Part shown: positions 1 to 7,612 of the stretch, one piece after another
Position numbering within the stretch: the first letter of the stretch is position 1
Layout: each line of letters begins with the position of its first letter
NCBI RefSeq assembly: GCF_016642265.1
Contig: NZ_MRXX01000012.1
Coordinates: 25,257-54,486 of the forward strand
Length of the DNA: 29,230 nucleotides
Direction: 5' to 3'
Source: Streptococcus lactarius
Lineage (GTDB): Bacteria > Bacillota > Bacilli > Lactobacillales > Streptococcaceae
Made by a program: the position numbers and the translations under genes
The notes under the pieces: model-generated
Databases searched by the model: none
Seen by the model: the letters and a program-made list of their open reading frames with translations, nothing else
Told to the model about the DNA's origin: nothing

Positions 1-50
1 GACGAAATCGAATTCTAACAAATTACCGATTTCTGTCCCACTCTCTTTTT
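1..50 (-). repeat. Left copy of an inverted intergenic repeat
   Basis: The reverse complement of these 50 bases matches 3590-3638 at 47 of 49 positions by eye. The copy is cut by the window edge, so the rest of the element probably lies upstream. Together with the right copy it brackets the aldo/keto reductase and TetR-ABC genes. Confidence 0.85.
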
Positions 51-59
51 GATCGCAAA

Positions 60-107
60 TTGACTTTTGCAACCCTTTTCACTACAATAGAACTACAGAA
101 AAGGAGG
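60..107 (+). promoter_or_regulatory. Promoter and ribosome binding site of the aldo/keto reductase gene
   Basis: TTGACT at 60-65 and TACAAT at 83-88 are separated by 17 bases, close to the vegetative sigma consensus. AAGGAGG at 101-107 lies 5 bases before the ATG at 113. Confidence 0.8.
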
Positions 108-112
108 CGGAC

Positions 113-1036
113 ATGAACTATATTGAGTTTGCTGAAAATGAGCGTTTGTCCACCATTGTCCTTGGGATGATGCGGATCAGTCAGATGAGTGAAGACGAGG
201 TGGAGGCCTTGGTGGAGGTGGCCTTGTCGATTGGCATTAACACCTTTGACCTAGCGGATATCTATGGCGATGGCCAGTGTGAGGTCCTGCTGGGTAAGGT
301 ACTCAAGCGCCGTCCGGATCTTCGGGCCCAGATGTGGATCCAGTCCAAGTGTGGGATTCGCAAAGATGGCTTTACCTATTTTGATTTTTCGAAGGACTAT
401 ATTTTGGACTCCGTCGATGGTATCCTCGAGCGTCTGCAGATCGAGCGCTTAGATAGTCTCCTCCTTCACCGACCGGATGCCCTCATGGAGCCTGAAGAAG
501 TGGCAGCAGCTTTTGATCACTTGGAGCAAGTTGGCAAGGTTCGTCATTTTGGAGTGTCCAATCAAAATCCTATGATGACGGAATTGCTTAAGACGGCTGT
601 CAAACAGCCACTCAAGGTCAACCAGTTGCAGTTGAGTGCCGCCTTTACGCCTAGCTTTGAAGCTGGTTTTCATGTCAATATGGAAGGACCAAAAGCAGCC
701 GTGCGAGATGGCAGTGTCTTTGAGTATTGTCGCTTAACTGATACGGTGATTCAAGCCTGGTCTGTCCTCCAGCATGGCTATTTTAAGGGGAACTTTGTCG
801 GTAAGGAAGAGTTTGCGGCCCTTAATCATGTCCTCAATGACTTGGCGAAGAAATACCAGGTCACTCCGACAGCCATCGCCCTTGCTTGGGTCCTCCGCTA
901 TCCGGGTAAGATGCAGGCTGTCATCGGCACGACCAAACCCCAGCATGTCCTTGAAGCAGGGAAAGCAGCAGAGGTGAATTTGACCCGCAAGGAATGGTAC
1001 CAAATCTACCTTGCTGCAGGTAATGATTTGCCTTAG
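113..1036 (+). CDS. Aldo/keto reductase family oxidoreductase
   Basis: A 307-residue protein of the aldo/keto reductase family: a TIM-barrel, NAD(P)H-dependent carbonyl reductase in the cytoplasm. The tetrad can be assigned from motifs: Asp46 (FDLAD), Tyr51 (IYG), Lys79 (QSKCG) and His119 (LLHRPD). The C-terminal stretch GTTKPQHVLEA (about 273-283) resembles the family's cofactor phosphate-binding segment. It is closest in feel to the YdhF-like subgroup. The start is fixed by a strong Shine-Dalgarno sequence. The gene is monocistronic, with its own promoter upstream and terminator downstream. The substrate is unknown. Confidence 0.9.
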   Translation: MNYIEFAENERLSTIVLGMMRISQMSEDEVEALVEVALSIGINTFDLADIYGDGQCEVLLGKVLKRRPDLRAQMWIQSKCGIRKDGFTYFDFSKDYILDSVDGILERLQIERLDSLLLHRPDALMEPEEVAAAFDHLEQVGKVRHFGVSNQNPMMTELLKTAVKQPLKVNQLQLSAAFTPSFEAGFHVNMEGPKAAVRDGSVFEYCRLTDTVIQAWSVLQHGYFKGNFVGKEEFAALNHVLNDLAKKYQVTPTAIALAWVLRYPGKMQAVIGTTKPQHVLEAGKAAEVNLTRKEWYQIYLAAGNDLP

Positions 1037-1048
1037 AATCTTATTAGT

Positions 1049-1087
1049 AGACCACCCTCACTTGTATTAGTGGGCTGGTCTTTTGTT
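1049..1087 (+). terminator. Rho-independent terminator of the aldo/keto reductase gene
   Basis: AGACCA at 1049-1054 pairs with TGGTCT at 1076-1081, with further C/G pairing inside (CCCTCAC with GTGGGC, one bulge). A T-rich tract starts at 1081. It separates the reductase from the next operon. Confidence 0.8.
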
Positions 1088-1107
1088 TTATACTTTACGA
1101 ATTTTTC

Positions 1108-1137
1108 TTGACAAGTCTTACTTTGTTATGGTATTCT
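1108..1137 (+). promoter_or_regulatory. Promoter of the TetR-ABC operon
   Basis: A perfect TTGACA at 1108-1113 is followed after 18 bases by TATTCT at 1132-1137. The candidate operator starts only a few bases downstream, around the transcription start, which fits repression by the product of the first gene. Confidence 0.7.
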
Positions 1138-1141
1138 TTAT

Positions 1142-1170
1142 GCAACGTATGTTGCGTAACAACTGTTGCG
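1142..1170 (+). promoter_or_regulatory. Candidate operator with repeated GTTGC/GCAAC half-sites
   Basis: GCAAC (1142-1146) and GTTGC (1151-1155) form an inverted repeat around a 4-base centre. A second interleaved set follows: GTTGCG (1151-1156), AACAAC (1158-1163) and GTTGCG (1165-1170). The site lies between the -10 box and the ribosome binding site of the TetR gene. Autoregulation is an inference from this position. Confidence 0.6.
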
Positions 1171-1183
1171 CGAAAGGAGTCTT

Positions 1184-1759
1184 ATGCCACCAAAGGTTAA
1201 ATTTAGTAAAGAGACTATCATTGGGACGGCTTTACAATTGGTGAGAGAAGAGGGCCTGGCTAGTTTGACGGCTAGGGCATTAGCAGAGAAACTGGGAGCC
1301 ACGCCAAGGGTCATTTTTGGGCAATTTGCAAATATGGCTGAGTTACAAGCAGAGGTTATAGGTGCTGCGGAAATGGTCGTGGTGGAGTATATTCGCAAGG
1401 CTTTAGAAGATGAGAAGCCTTTTCGATCTGTCGGGGTTGCTTATATCCTGTTCGCCTCAAAGGAGCCCCAACTCTTTCAATTGCTTTTCCAAAATCCTAG
1501 CAAAGATCCGATTCGTCGTTTTCAAGATTTTCTTCCCATAAAGGATCATAGTTACCAATTGGTTCTGGATTCGATTGTCGCAGATTATCCGTTGACGTTA
1601 GAGGAGGCTAGTCGCTTGTACCAGCATCTATTCATCTACTCACACGGAATGGCCTCTATGGTTGCTTCTGGTATTTATCAGTTTAGCATGGAAGAAGTGA
1701 TTGGTTTATTGACAGAAGTTTGTCAATCTCTCATCAAAGAAATGGTAGGAAAGAAATGA
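1184..1759 (+). CDS. TetR/AcrR-family transcriptional regulator
   Basis: A 191-residue one-domain regulator. An N-terminal helix-turn-helix is readable at about residues 8-55 (IIGTALQLV, then LTARALAEKLG, then FANMAEL), in the usual TetR arrangement. The rest is a helical ligand-binding and dimerisation domain. The ATG at 1184 is chosen because GGAG at 1176-1179 precedes it; an in-frame TTG at 1166 would overlap the operator and has no Shine-Dalgarno sequence. Its stop overlaps the start of the ABC ATPase (ATGA). It probably represses its own operon and responds to a compound the transporter handles or whose effects it counters. The ligand is unknown. Confidence 0.85.
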   Translation: MPPKVKFSKETIIGTALQLVREEGLASLTARALAEKLGATPRVIFGQFANMAELQAEVIGAAEMVVVEYIRKALEDEKPFRSVGVAYILFASKEPQLFQLLFQNPSKDPIRRFQDFLPIKDHSYQLVLDSIVADYPLTLEEASRLYQHLFIYSHGMASMVASGIYQFSMEEVIGLLTEVCQSLIKEMVGKK

Positions 1760-2436
1760 TTCAACTAGAAAATGTTCACAAAAGTTATGGCCAAACCAAG
1801 GTTTTAAAAGGGATTGATCTGCAGATTCAAGACCAGGACGATGTGGTTATCCTAGGTCCTTCTGGATCAGGAAAGTCAACCCTCTTAAATGTGTTATCAG
1901 GATTAGAAAAAGTAGATGAGGGGCATATCCTCATTCAAGGGCAGGATTTATCGCAACTCACGGATGCTCAATTGACAGCTTTCAGACGTGAGAAGATTGC
2001 CTTTATTTTTCAGCAGTATTATTTATTGCCGAATCTCACGGTTAGACAGAATGTTAAGATGGGAGCTGATCTGGCAAACCATCATGATTTTTTGCAGATC
2101 ATCGAGGATTTGGGGCTTGGCGATAAGCTAGACAAGTATCCAAGTGAATTGTCTGGTGGGGAACAGCAGAGAGTCTCCATTGCTCGGGCCTTGGCCAAAA
2201 AGCCAGAGATTCTTTTCTTAGATGAGCCGACGGGAGCCCTGGATGAAGAAACAGGGCGCAAGATTCTCGACTATATCTGGAAGTTGAAGGAAAAGCTTGG
2301 CTTTACCCTCATCATGGTGACGCACAACCAAAATATTGCGGATATGGCCAGAACCATCATTCGTGTCAATAGTGGCAAGATTACCCAAGTTGTGACCAAC
2401 GATCAGCCTCAGACTGCCTATGAGATTGGATGGTAA
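1756..2436 (+). CDS. ABC transporter ATP-binding protein, MacB/LolD type
   Basis: A 226-residue ATPase subunit. Motifs in order: Walker A GPSGSGKS (34-41), Q-loop Gln86, signature LSGGEQQ (132-138), Walker B with LDEPTGALD (155-163) and switch His190. [15 protein letters not shown] and the short length are typical of ATPases that pair with FtsX-fold permeases (LolD, MacB, BceA relatives). The start at 1756 overlaps the TetR stop; an earlier in-frame ATG at 1720 lies inside the TetR gene and would add residues not expected in the family. The permease follows after 3 bases, so the two form one mechanotransmission-type transporter. Efflux of a toxic compound is likely, but the substrate cannot be read. 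Confidence 0.9.
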   Translation: MIQLENVHKSYGQTKVLKGIDLQIQDQDDVVILGPSGSGKSTLLNVLSGLEKVDEGHILIQGQDLSQLTDAQLTAFRREKIAFIFQQYYLLPNLTVRQNVKMGADLANHHDFLQIIEDLGLGDKLDKYPSELSGGEQQRVSIARALAKKPEILFLDEPTGALDEETGRKILDYIWKLKEKLGFTLIMVTHNQNIADMARTIIRVNSGKITQVVTNDQPQTAYEIGW

Positions 2437-2439
2437 GCC

Positions 2440-3585
2440 ATGTTTTCAGTAAAAGATATTCGAAAATTAGTTGTCGTCAGTATCATTGGGGCTTGTGCGG
2501 TCTTTGTGGCCAATCTCTTCTTGAATTTTTACTTGGACATCGAGCAGTTAGAGATTTCTAAAACCAATCCCATGATTACGGCCTACTATGATGCCCAGGT
2601 TTCGCTTTCCTGGATGGTGGCCATGGTCAGTGGGGTCGTCTTGTCCTTGACGTCGATCCTTCTCATGTGTTTTTATATCAAACAATTTGTCGATGACCAC
2701 AAGGAACAATTAGGGATTTTAAAGGCTTTAGGTTATAGCAATGGCCAGTTGGCGAAACGGTTTTGGGCTTTTGGACTCAGTTTTGGAGTTGGAGCGTTTC
2801 TTGGCTATTTCACTTCATTTCTCATGATGGGACATTTTTATGACTTTCGCAATGAGAAGGGGATTTTGCCAGACATTACCATTCATTTTCATTGGCAGCT
2901 CTTAGTCACTTTGATGATGCTGCCAACGACCTTCTTTATGTTCCTTGCGATTGCTTATGCTAAAAGACAACTACAAACGCCGGCCCTTCGCTTATTGAAA
3001 AAATCTCCAACACCGATCAAGGTCCAAAGGAGAAAGAGGGCTCCTATGAAAGAGAAAGACTTCCTAAAAGAGCTGTCTTCGTCACTGATTTGGGGAAGAA
3101 AATCGATCTTGTTTTTTGTGCTCTTTGGCTCCATGTGTTTCGCTGCCATGGTTCAATTGTCCTTTGGCCTAAGGGACTACACAGATGACATCATCCAAAC
3201 CATGATGATCATGATTGGGCTGATTCTTTCTTTCTCGATTCTCTTTTTGTCATTGGGGATTGTCGTTTCAGAAAGTCGAGAAACCTTGGCCTTGATGAAA
3301 GCTTTTGGCTACACCGATCGTGAATGCCAAAGTCATATTCTCGCTCCCTATCGTTTCTGGGCTTATCTAGGATTTGCCCTTGGGACGGCTTATCAATATG
3401 GCATTATGGAAATTTTGATTGGTGTGATCAAAGACACGGTACCTGAAAAGATTGAGCACAACTTTGACTGGAACGTTTGCTTTTGGACCTTGCTCGGTTT
3501 TGCAGTGGTTTATGAAAGCCTCTTTTATCTCTCAAACAGAAAAATCCAAAAACAAACGATTAAAGAAGTGCTCTTAGCAGAATAG
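2440..3585 (+). CDS. FtsX-like ABC permease with two homologous halves
   Basis: A 381-residue integral membrane protein with about eight hydrophobic segments (roughly 9-29, 57-79, 109-129, 154-174, 223-242, 253-276, 306-326, 345-364). Each half carries the same cytoplasmic motif after its second segment: LGILKALGYS at 91-100 and LALMKAFGYT at 283-292, a hallmark of FtsX-family permeases. A basic linker (about 195-206) joins the halves. There is no large extracellular domain, unlike MacB or BceB. A clear Shine-Dalgarno sequence is lacking, and translation is probably coupled to the ATPase gene that stops 3 bases upstream. One polypeptide would supply both permease halves of the transporter. 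Confidence 0.8.
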   Translation: MFSVKDIRKLVVVSIIGACAVFVANLFLNFYLDIEQLEISKTNPMITAYYDAQVSLSWMVAMVSGVVLSLTSILLMCFYIKQFVDDHKEQLGILKALGYSNGQLAKRFWAFGLSFGVGAFLGYFTSFLMMGHFYDFRNEKGILPDITIHFHWQLLVTLMMLPTTFFMFLAIAYAKRQLQTPALRLLKKSPTPIKVQRRKRAPMKEKDFLKELSSSLIWGRKSILFFVLFGSMCFAAMVQLSFGLRDYTDDIIQTMMIMIGLILSFSILFLSLGIVVSESRETLALMKAFGYTDRECQSHILAPYRFWAYLGFALGTAYQYGIMEILIGVIKDTVPEKIEHNFDWNVCFWTLLGFAVVYESLFYLSNRKIQKQTIKEVLLAE

Positions 3586-3589
3586 ATAG

Positions 3590-3775
3590 AAAAGAGAGTG
3601 GGACAGAAATCGGTCATTCGTTAGAATTCGATTTCGTCGTCCCACCTCCGCACAGTTGAGTAGGGCTGTAAAAGCTGATGAAATCAGCGTAGTAGAGCCC
3701 ACTCAACCACTGCGTCTTGCTCGACAATCCAAATAAACATAGAAAGAGGCTAGGAATTTTGTCCCAGCCTCTTTT
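3590..3775 (+). repeat. Structured composite intergenic repeat ending in a terminator
   Basis: Three nested structures are visible. First, GTGGGAC (3598-3604) pairs with GTCCCAC (3639-3645), enclosing GAAATCG/CGATTTC. Second, GTTGAGT (3655-3661) pairs with ACTCAAC (3701-3707), enclosing GGGCT/AGCCC and GCTGAT (3674-3679)/ATCAGC (3683-3688). Third comes a terminator hairpin at 3743-3775. The first 49 bases recur inverted at 1-50. It looks like a streptococcal intergenic repeat placed just after the permease stop. Confidence 0.8.
3743..3775 (+). terminator. Terminator within the repeat, downstream of the TetR-ABC operon
   Basis: AAAGAGGCTAGGA (3743-3755) pairs with TCCCAGCCTCTTT (3762-3774) with one A-C mismatch, followed by T residues. 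Nearly the same hairpin occurs at 24736-24765 after the LPNTG gene, so this is a re-used terminator module. Confidence 0.8.
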
Positions 3776-3814
3776 GCACTGGATCAACAGAAAAACGGAT
3801 GCTGTCTAAAAATC

Positions 3815-3843
3815 TTGCATTTTTTTGCAATTTAGGTTACAAT
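3815..3843 (+). promoter_or_regulatory. Promoter of the ABC exporter operon
   Basis: TTGCAT at 3815-3820 and TACAAT at 3838-3843 have 17-base spacing. The predicted start near 3850 leaves an untranslated leader of about 120 bases. Confidence 0.75.
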
Positions 3844-3865
3844 GAAGACTATAAAAAACGCGTAA

Positions 3866-3900
3866 TCCCTAGGGTCTTTCCCTCAGGGAATTTTGTGTGT
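3866..3900 (+). promoter_or_regulatory. Leader hairpin, possible attenuator of the exporter genes
   Basis: TCCCTAGGG (3866-3874) pairs with CCCT (3880-3883) and AGGGA (3885-3889) across a 5-base loop, with one bulged C. A T-rich run (AATTTTGTGTGTTTT) follows. This is the shape of a weak intrinsic terminator placed between promoter and first gene. A regulatory role is inferred; leaders with attenuators are known ahead of some streptococcal drug-exporter genes. Confidence 0.5.
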
Positions 3901-3972
3901 TTTGACCTATTTTCGATGGGGAGACGCTCTGTGTTTTCCTAAGTAAAAGTATGAAACTTATTGGAGGTAATG

Positions 3973-5718
3973 ATGATTCGATCCTTAATTTCCGAGATCA
4001 AAGAATTCAAGAAGCCCTCGATTTTGGCTTCCTTGTTCATGGTCTTTGAAGTCATGTTTGAGATTTCAATTCCCTTTGTCATGGCGAGCTTGCTAGACCA
4101 AGGTGTGCTACAAAGAAATATGCAGAACATCTTGTTTTATGGTGGACTCATGCTGGTCTGTGCCTTTTGCTCCCTCTTTTGTGGGATGCAGTCGGCTCGT
4201 TATGGTGCCTATGCATCGGCTGGTTTTGCCAAAAACCTTCGTCGTGCCATTTTCAAAAAGGTCCAAACCTTCTCGTTTGAGAATATTGATCAGTTTTCAT
4301 CAGGTGGGCTGGTTACTCGGATGATGACCGACGTGACCAATGTGCAGAATTCTTATCAAATGATCATTCGGATCTGTGTGCGCGCACCGCTCAATTTGAT
4401 CTTTGCCATTGTGGCTTGTTTCATGATCAATGCGGAAATGGCCATGATCTTTGTCTATGTGACCATTTTTTTGGCAGCAGTCCTCAGCATCATCATGAAG
4501 ATTGTGTATCCGCTCTTTACGGAGGTTTTTGAAGCCTACGACAATCTAAATAATAGTATTAAAGAAAACATCACCAATATGCGGGTGGTCAAGTCTTACG
4601 TTAAGGAAGCAGATGAAACGGTTAAGTTTAAGAAGGCTTCACGCTTGATTTACAACATGTTTATGAAGGCCATCCGTGTTGTTGTCTTTAGTAGCCCAGC
4701 TATGATGCTTTCCATGTATGCATCCTTCCTTTTGATCTCTTGGATTGGGGCTCATCTGATCGTTGGTGGCCAGCTCTCTACTGGGAATTTGACCTCGATG
4801 TTTAGCTACACCATGACCATTCTCATGTCGCTCATGATGTTTATGATGATCTTTGTCATGTTGTCGATTTCCATGGCCTCTGTCGAGCGGATCAATGAAG
4901 TCTTGACGACCAAAACGACGATTGACTCTCCAGAAAATGGCCTCAAAGAAGTCGCTGATGGTTCGATCAATTTTGAGGATGTGACCTTTGCCTATACCGA
5001 TGAAAATGGCGACAAGACCCATGTCTTACAAGGGATTAATCTTTCTATTCGTTCAGGGGAAGTTATTGGTATACTGGGTGGTACAGGTTCTGGGAAATCC
5101 AGCTTGGTTCAGTTGATTCCTCGTCTCTATGATGTCGAGTCTGGTCGGGTGACAGTAGCGGGCCACGATGTCAAAGAGTACGACCTCGATGCTCTTCGGA
5201 AGCAAGTGGCCATGGTTCTTCAGACCAATGTCCTTTTCTCTGGTACCATTAAAGAAAATATGCGCTGGGGAAAGAAAGATGCGACGGATGAAGAGATCAT
5301 CGCAGCATGTAAGATCGCCCAAGCCGATGAATTTATTCAAGATTTCAAAGAGGGCTATGATACCAAGATTGAACGTGGGGGATCCAACGTCTCCGGTGGT
5401 CAACGGCAACGTCTCTGTATCGCGCGTGCTCTCCTCATGAATCCGAAGATCTTGATTCTGGACGATTCGACGTCAGCGGTCGATACCAAGACGGATAGCT
5501 TGATCCGTCAAGGGTTGGCCACCAGCTTGAAAGAGACCACCAAGATCATCATTGGTCAACGGATTTCCTCTATTCAAGATGCAGATCGCATTATCGTCAT
5601 GAATGATGGTCAGATCGATGCCATCGGTCGTCACGAGGAACTGCTTGCGACCAACGCCATTTACCAAGAAGTATACGAAATGCAAACACAAGGGAAAGGA
5701 GAAGCAGATGAAAACTAA
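3973..5718 (+). CDS. Heterodimeric ABC exporter subunit with degenerate ATP site (LmrC/EfrC type)
   Basis: A 581-residue half-transporter: six-helix membrane domain (about 15-300), then a nucleotide-binding domain. Walker A is GGTGSGKSS (369-377), Q-loop Gln417, signature VSGGQ (473-477). Two catalytic positions are altered: Walker B reads ILILDD with Asp498 in place of the usual Glu, and the switch-loop His is Gln529 (IIGQR). These are the known marks of the non-catalytic partner in asymmetric exporters such as LmrCD, EfrCD, BmrCD and TM287/288. GGAGG at 3963-3967 sits 5 bases before this ATG and only 2 before the ATG at 3970, so 3973 is preferred. It overlaps the next gene by 11 bases. Probably exports drugs or lipophilic compounds. 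Confidence 0.9.
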   Translation: MIRSLISEIKEFKKPSILASLFMVFEVMFEISIPFVMASLLDQGVLQRNMQNILFYGGLMLVCAFCSLFCGMQSARYGAYASAGFAKNLRRAIFKKVQTFSFENIDQFSSGGLVTRMMTDVTNVQNSYQMIIRICVRAPLNLIFAIVACFMINAEMAMIFVYVTIFLAAVLSIIMKIVYPLFTEVFEAYDNLNNSIKENITNMRVVKSYVKEADETVKFKKASRLIYNMFMKAIRVVVFSSPAMMLSMYASFLLISWIGAHLIVGGQLSTGNLTSMFSYTMTILMSLMMFMMIFVMLSISMASVERINEVLTTKTTIDSPENGLKEVADGSINFEDVTFAYTDENGDKTHVLQGINLSIRSGEVIGILGGTGSGKSSLVQLIPRLYDVESGRVTVAGHDVKEYDLDALRKQVAMVLQTNVLFSGTIKENMRWGKKDATDEEIIAACKIAQADEFIQDFKEGYDTKIERGGSNVSGGQRQRLCIARALLMNPKILILDDSTSAVDTKTDSLIRQGLATSLKETTKIIIGQRISSIQDADRIIVMNDGQIDAIGRHEELLATNAIYQEVYEMQTQGKGEADEN

Positions 5719-7576
5719 GAAAAAAGCAAATCTAGGCTCGCTCCTTCGCTTGCTCAACTTCCTTTGGAAGAACTATAAGTTGTCCTTGATCGTCTCCTTT
5801 ATCTTGATCGTTCTATCATCTCTTGCGACGGTCAATGTGACAGCTTCGATTCAGTCCTTGGTCGATGTCTATGTGGAGCCAATGCTGACAAGCAACAGCC
5901 AGGATTTTGGACCGCTCTTGTCCTTCCTGATGCGGGTTGGTTTGATCTGTTTGATCGGGGTACTTGCTAACTATGGCTTTACCTTGATTATGGCGACGGT
6001 TTCTCAAGACTCGCTTAGAAGCCTGCGAAATCAGTTGTTTGCCCGTATGCAAAAACTGCCGGTTCGCTACTTTGATACCCACCAACACGGGGACATCATG
6101 TCCATCTATACCAACGATATTGATGCCCTTCGTCAGGCCATTGAACAATCCATTCCCCAACTCATCTCTTCAGCCATTACCATCCTTGGGGTAACGATTA
6201 CCATGCTGACGGTTAGTCCACTCTTGTTCTTGATTGTTCTGGTGATGGTCCTTGTTATGTTCTTTATTGTCAAGGATGTTTCTGGCAAGTCTGGTCGTTA
6301 CTTTGGGGCCCAACAAAAGAACTTAGGGATCGAAAATGGCTTTATTGAAGAAATGATGTCGGGTCAAAAAGTGGTTAAGGCCTTTGTGCACGAAGCAGAA
6401 AGTATCGAAGATTTTGATCGCATTAATGACCAACTCTTTGAGTCCTCTTACCAAGCCAACCGCTATGCCAATGTCCTCATGCCGGTTCTTGGAAATCTAG
6501 GAAATGTTTCCTTTGTTTTGACAGCCTTGGTCGGTGGGATTATTGCCCTAAACGGTATCGGTGGGTTGACCATCGGTGGTCTGATGGCCTTTCTGCAATT
6601 GAACCGTTCCTTCACAGGTCCCATTGCTCAGGTCTCTCAACAATTGAACTTTGTCCTCATGGCCTTGGCTGGTGGAGATCGTGTCTTTGATCTTTTGGAT
6701 GAGGAAGAAGAAGTCAATCAAGGGAAAGTCACCTTGGTCAACTATGAACTGGTCGATGGAGAAATGGTCGAAACCGATCAGAAAACCAACAAATGGGCTT
6801 GGAAACATCCTCGTCCAAATAGCAGCTACCAATTGGTCAAACTGGTGGGGCATGTGGTCTTTGACCATGTTGATTTCTCCTATGATGGGAAAAAGCAGAT
6901 CCTTAAAGGCATCAATCTCTATGCGGAAAAAGGTCAAAAAGTGGCCTTTGTCGGTGCGACCGGTGCGGGTAAGACTACCATTACCAATTTGATCAACCGT
7001 TTCTATGATATTCAGTCTGGAATGATCACTTATGATGGCATCGATGTTAAATTAATCGATAAGGATTCTCTTCGTCGCTCCCTCGGTATTGTTTTGCAAG
7101 ATACGCACTTATTTACGGGAACCATTGCGGAAAACATTGCATATGGCCGTGCCGATGCAACTCGTGAGGAGATTCTGGAGGCAGCTCGAATTGCCAATGT
7201 GGATTCCTTTGTCAAACACTTGGATCAAGGCTATGAGACGGTCTTGACCGATGACGGGGCTGGCCTTTCAAATGGTCAACGGCAATTGATCGCCATTGCC
7301 CGTGCAGCCCTTGCCAATGCGCCAGTCTTGATTCTGGACGAAGCGACGTCTTCGATCGACTCGCGGACAGAGAAGATGGTGCAAGAAGGGATGGACCGCC
7401 TGATGGAAGGTCGGACAGTCTTTGTTATCGCCCACCGTCTATCGACCATTGTCAATTCCGATGTGATCATGGTGATGGACCACGGACGCATCATCGAGCG
7501 AGGTAACCATGCTTCCTTGATGGCAGAACGTGGCACCTATTATCGCCTCTACACCGGTGGACTTGAAATTGATTAA
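5708..7576 (+). CDS. Heterodimeric ABC exporter subunit with catalytic ATP site (LmrD/EfrD type)
   Basis: A 622-residue half-transporter with a membrane domain (about 20-320) and an ATPase domain. Walker A is GATGAGKTT (416-424), Walker B ends LDE with catalytic Glu545, and the switch His576 is present. The signature is LSNGQ (520-524), one residue off LSGGQ; it would face the degenerate site formed by the first subunit. An acidic then Trp/Pro-containing insertion (about 331-380) joins the two domains and explains the extra length; LmrD-type subunits have one there. The start at 5708 has AGGAG at 5697-5701 and lies inside the end of the first gene, so the two are translated together. A further in-frame upstream extension to 5603 is not used by homologues of this type. 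Confidence 0.9.
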   Translation: MKTKKKANLGSLLRLLNFLWKNYKLSLIVSFILIVLSSLATVNVTASIQSLVDVYVEPMLTSNSQDFGPLLSFLMRVGLICLIGVLANYGFTLIMATVSQDSLRSLRNQLFARMQKLPVRYFDTHQHGDIMSIYTNDIDALRQAIEQSIPQLISSAITILGVTITMLTVSPLLFLIVLVMVLVMFFIVKDVSGKSGRYFGAQQKNLGIENGFIEEMMSGQKVVKAFVHEAESIEDFDRINDQLFESSYQANRYANVLMPVLGNLGNVSFVLTALVGGIIALNGIGGLTIGGLMAFLQLNRSFTGPIAQVSQQLNFVLMALAGGDRVFDLLDEEEEVNQGKVTLVNYELVDGEMVETDQKTNKWAWKHPRPNSSYQLVKLVGHVVFDHVDFSYDGKKQILKGINLYAEKGQKVAFVGATGAGKTTITNLINRFYDIQSGMITYDGIDVKLIDKDSLRRSLGIVLQDTHLFTGTIAENIAYGRADATREEILEAARIANVDSFVKHLDQGYETVLTDDGAGLSNGQRQLIAIARAALANAPVLILDEATSSIDSRTEKMVQEGMDRLMEGRTVFVIAHRLSTIVNSDVIMVMDHGRIIERGNHASLMAERGTYYRLYTGGLEID

Positions 7577-7612
7577 AGCAAAAAGCTTGAGCGTTGGCTC
7601 AAGCTTTTTGCT
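7577..7612. terminator. Bidirectional terminator between the exporter operon and gpo
   Basis: A perfect 16-bp stem: 7577-7592 pairs with 7597-7612 around the loop GTTG, with A/T-rich ends giving a U-run on either strand. It begins one base after the exporter stop and touches the stop codon (TAA on the minus strand, 7612-7614) of the convergent peroxidase gene. Confidence 0.92.

Noticed and set aside
1166..1183. TTG at 1166 as the TetR start
   Set aside because: It falls within the candidate operator and has no Shine-Dalgarno sequence, while the ATG at 1184 does.
3842..3865. Seven-codon frame (MKTIKNA) as a leader peptide of the exporter operon
   Set aside because: Its ATG overlaps the -10 box at 3838-3843, so it would not be in the transcript from that promoter.
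3951..4049. Frame starting MKLIGGNDDS across the exporter start as a separate small gene
   Set aside because: It has no Shine-Dalgarno sequence, overlaps the exporter gene in another frame and ends after about 30 codons.
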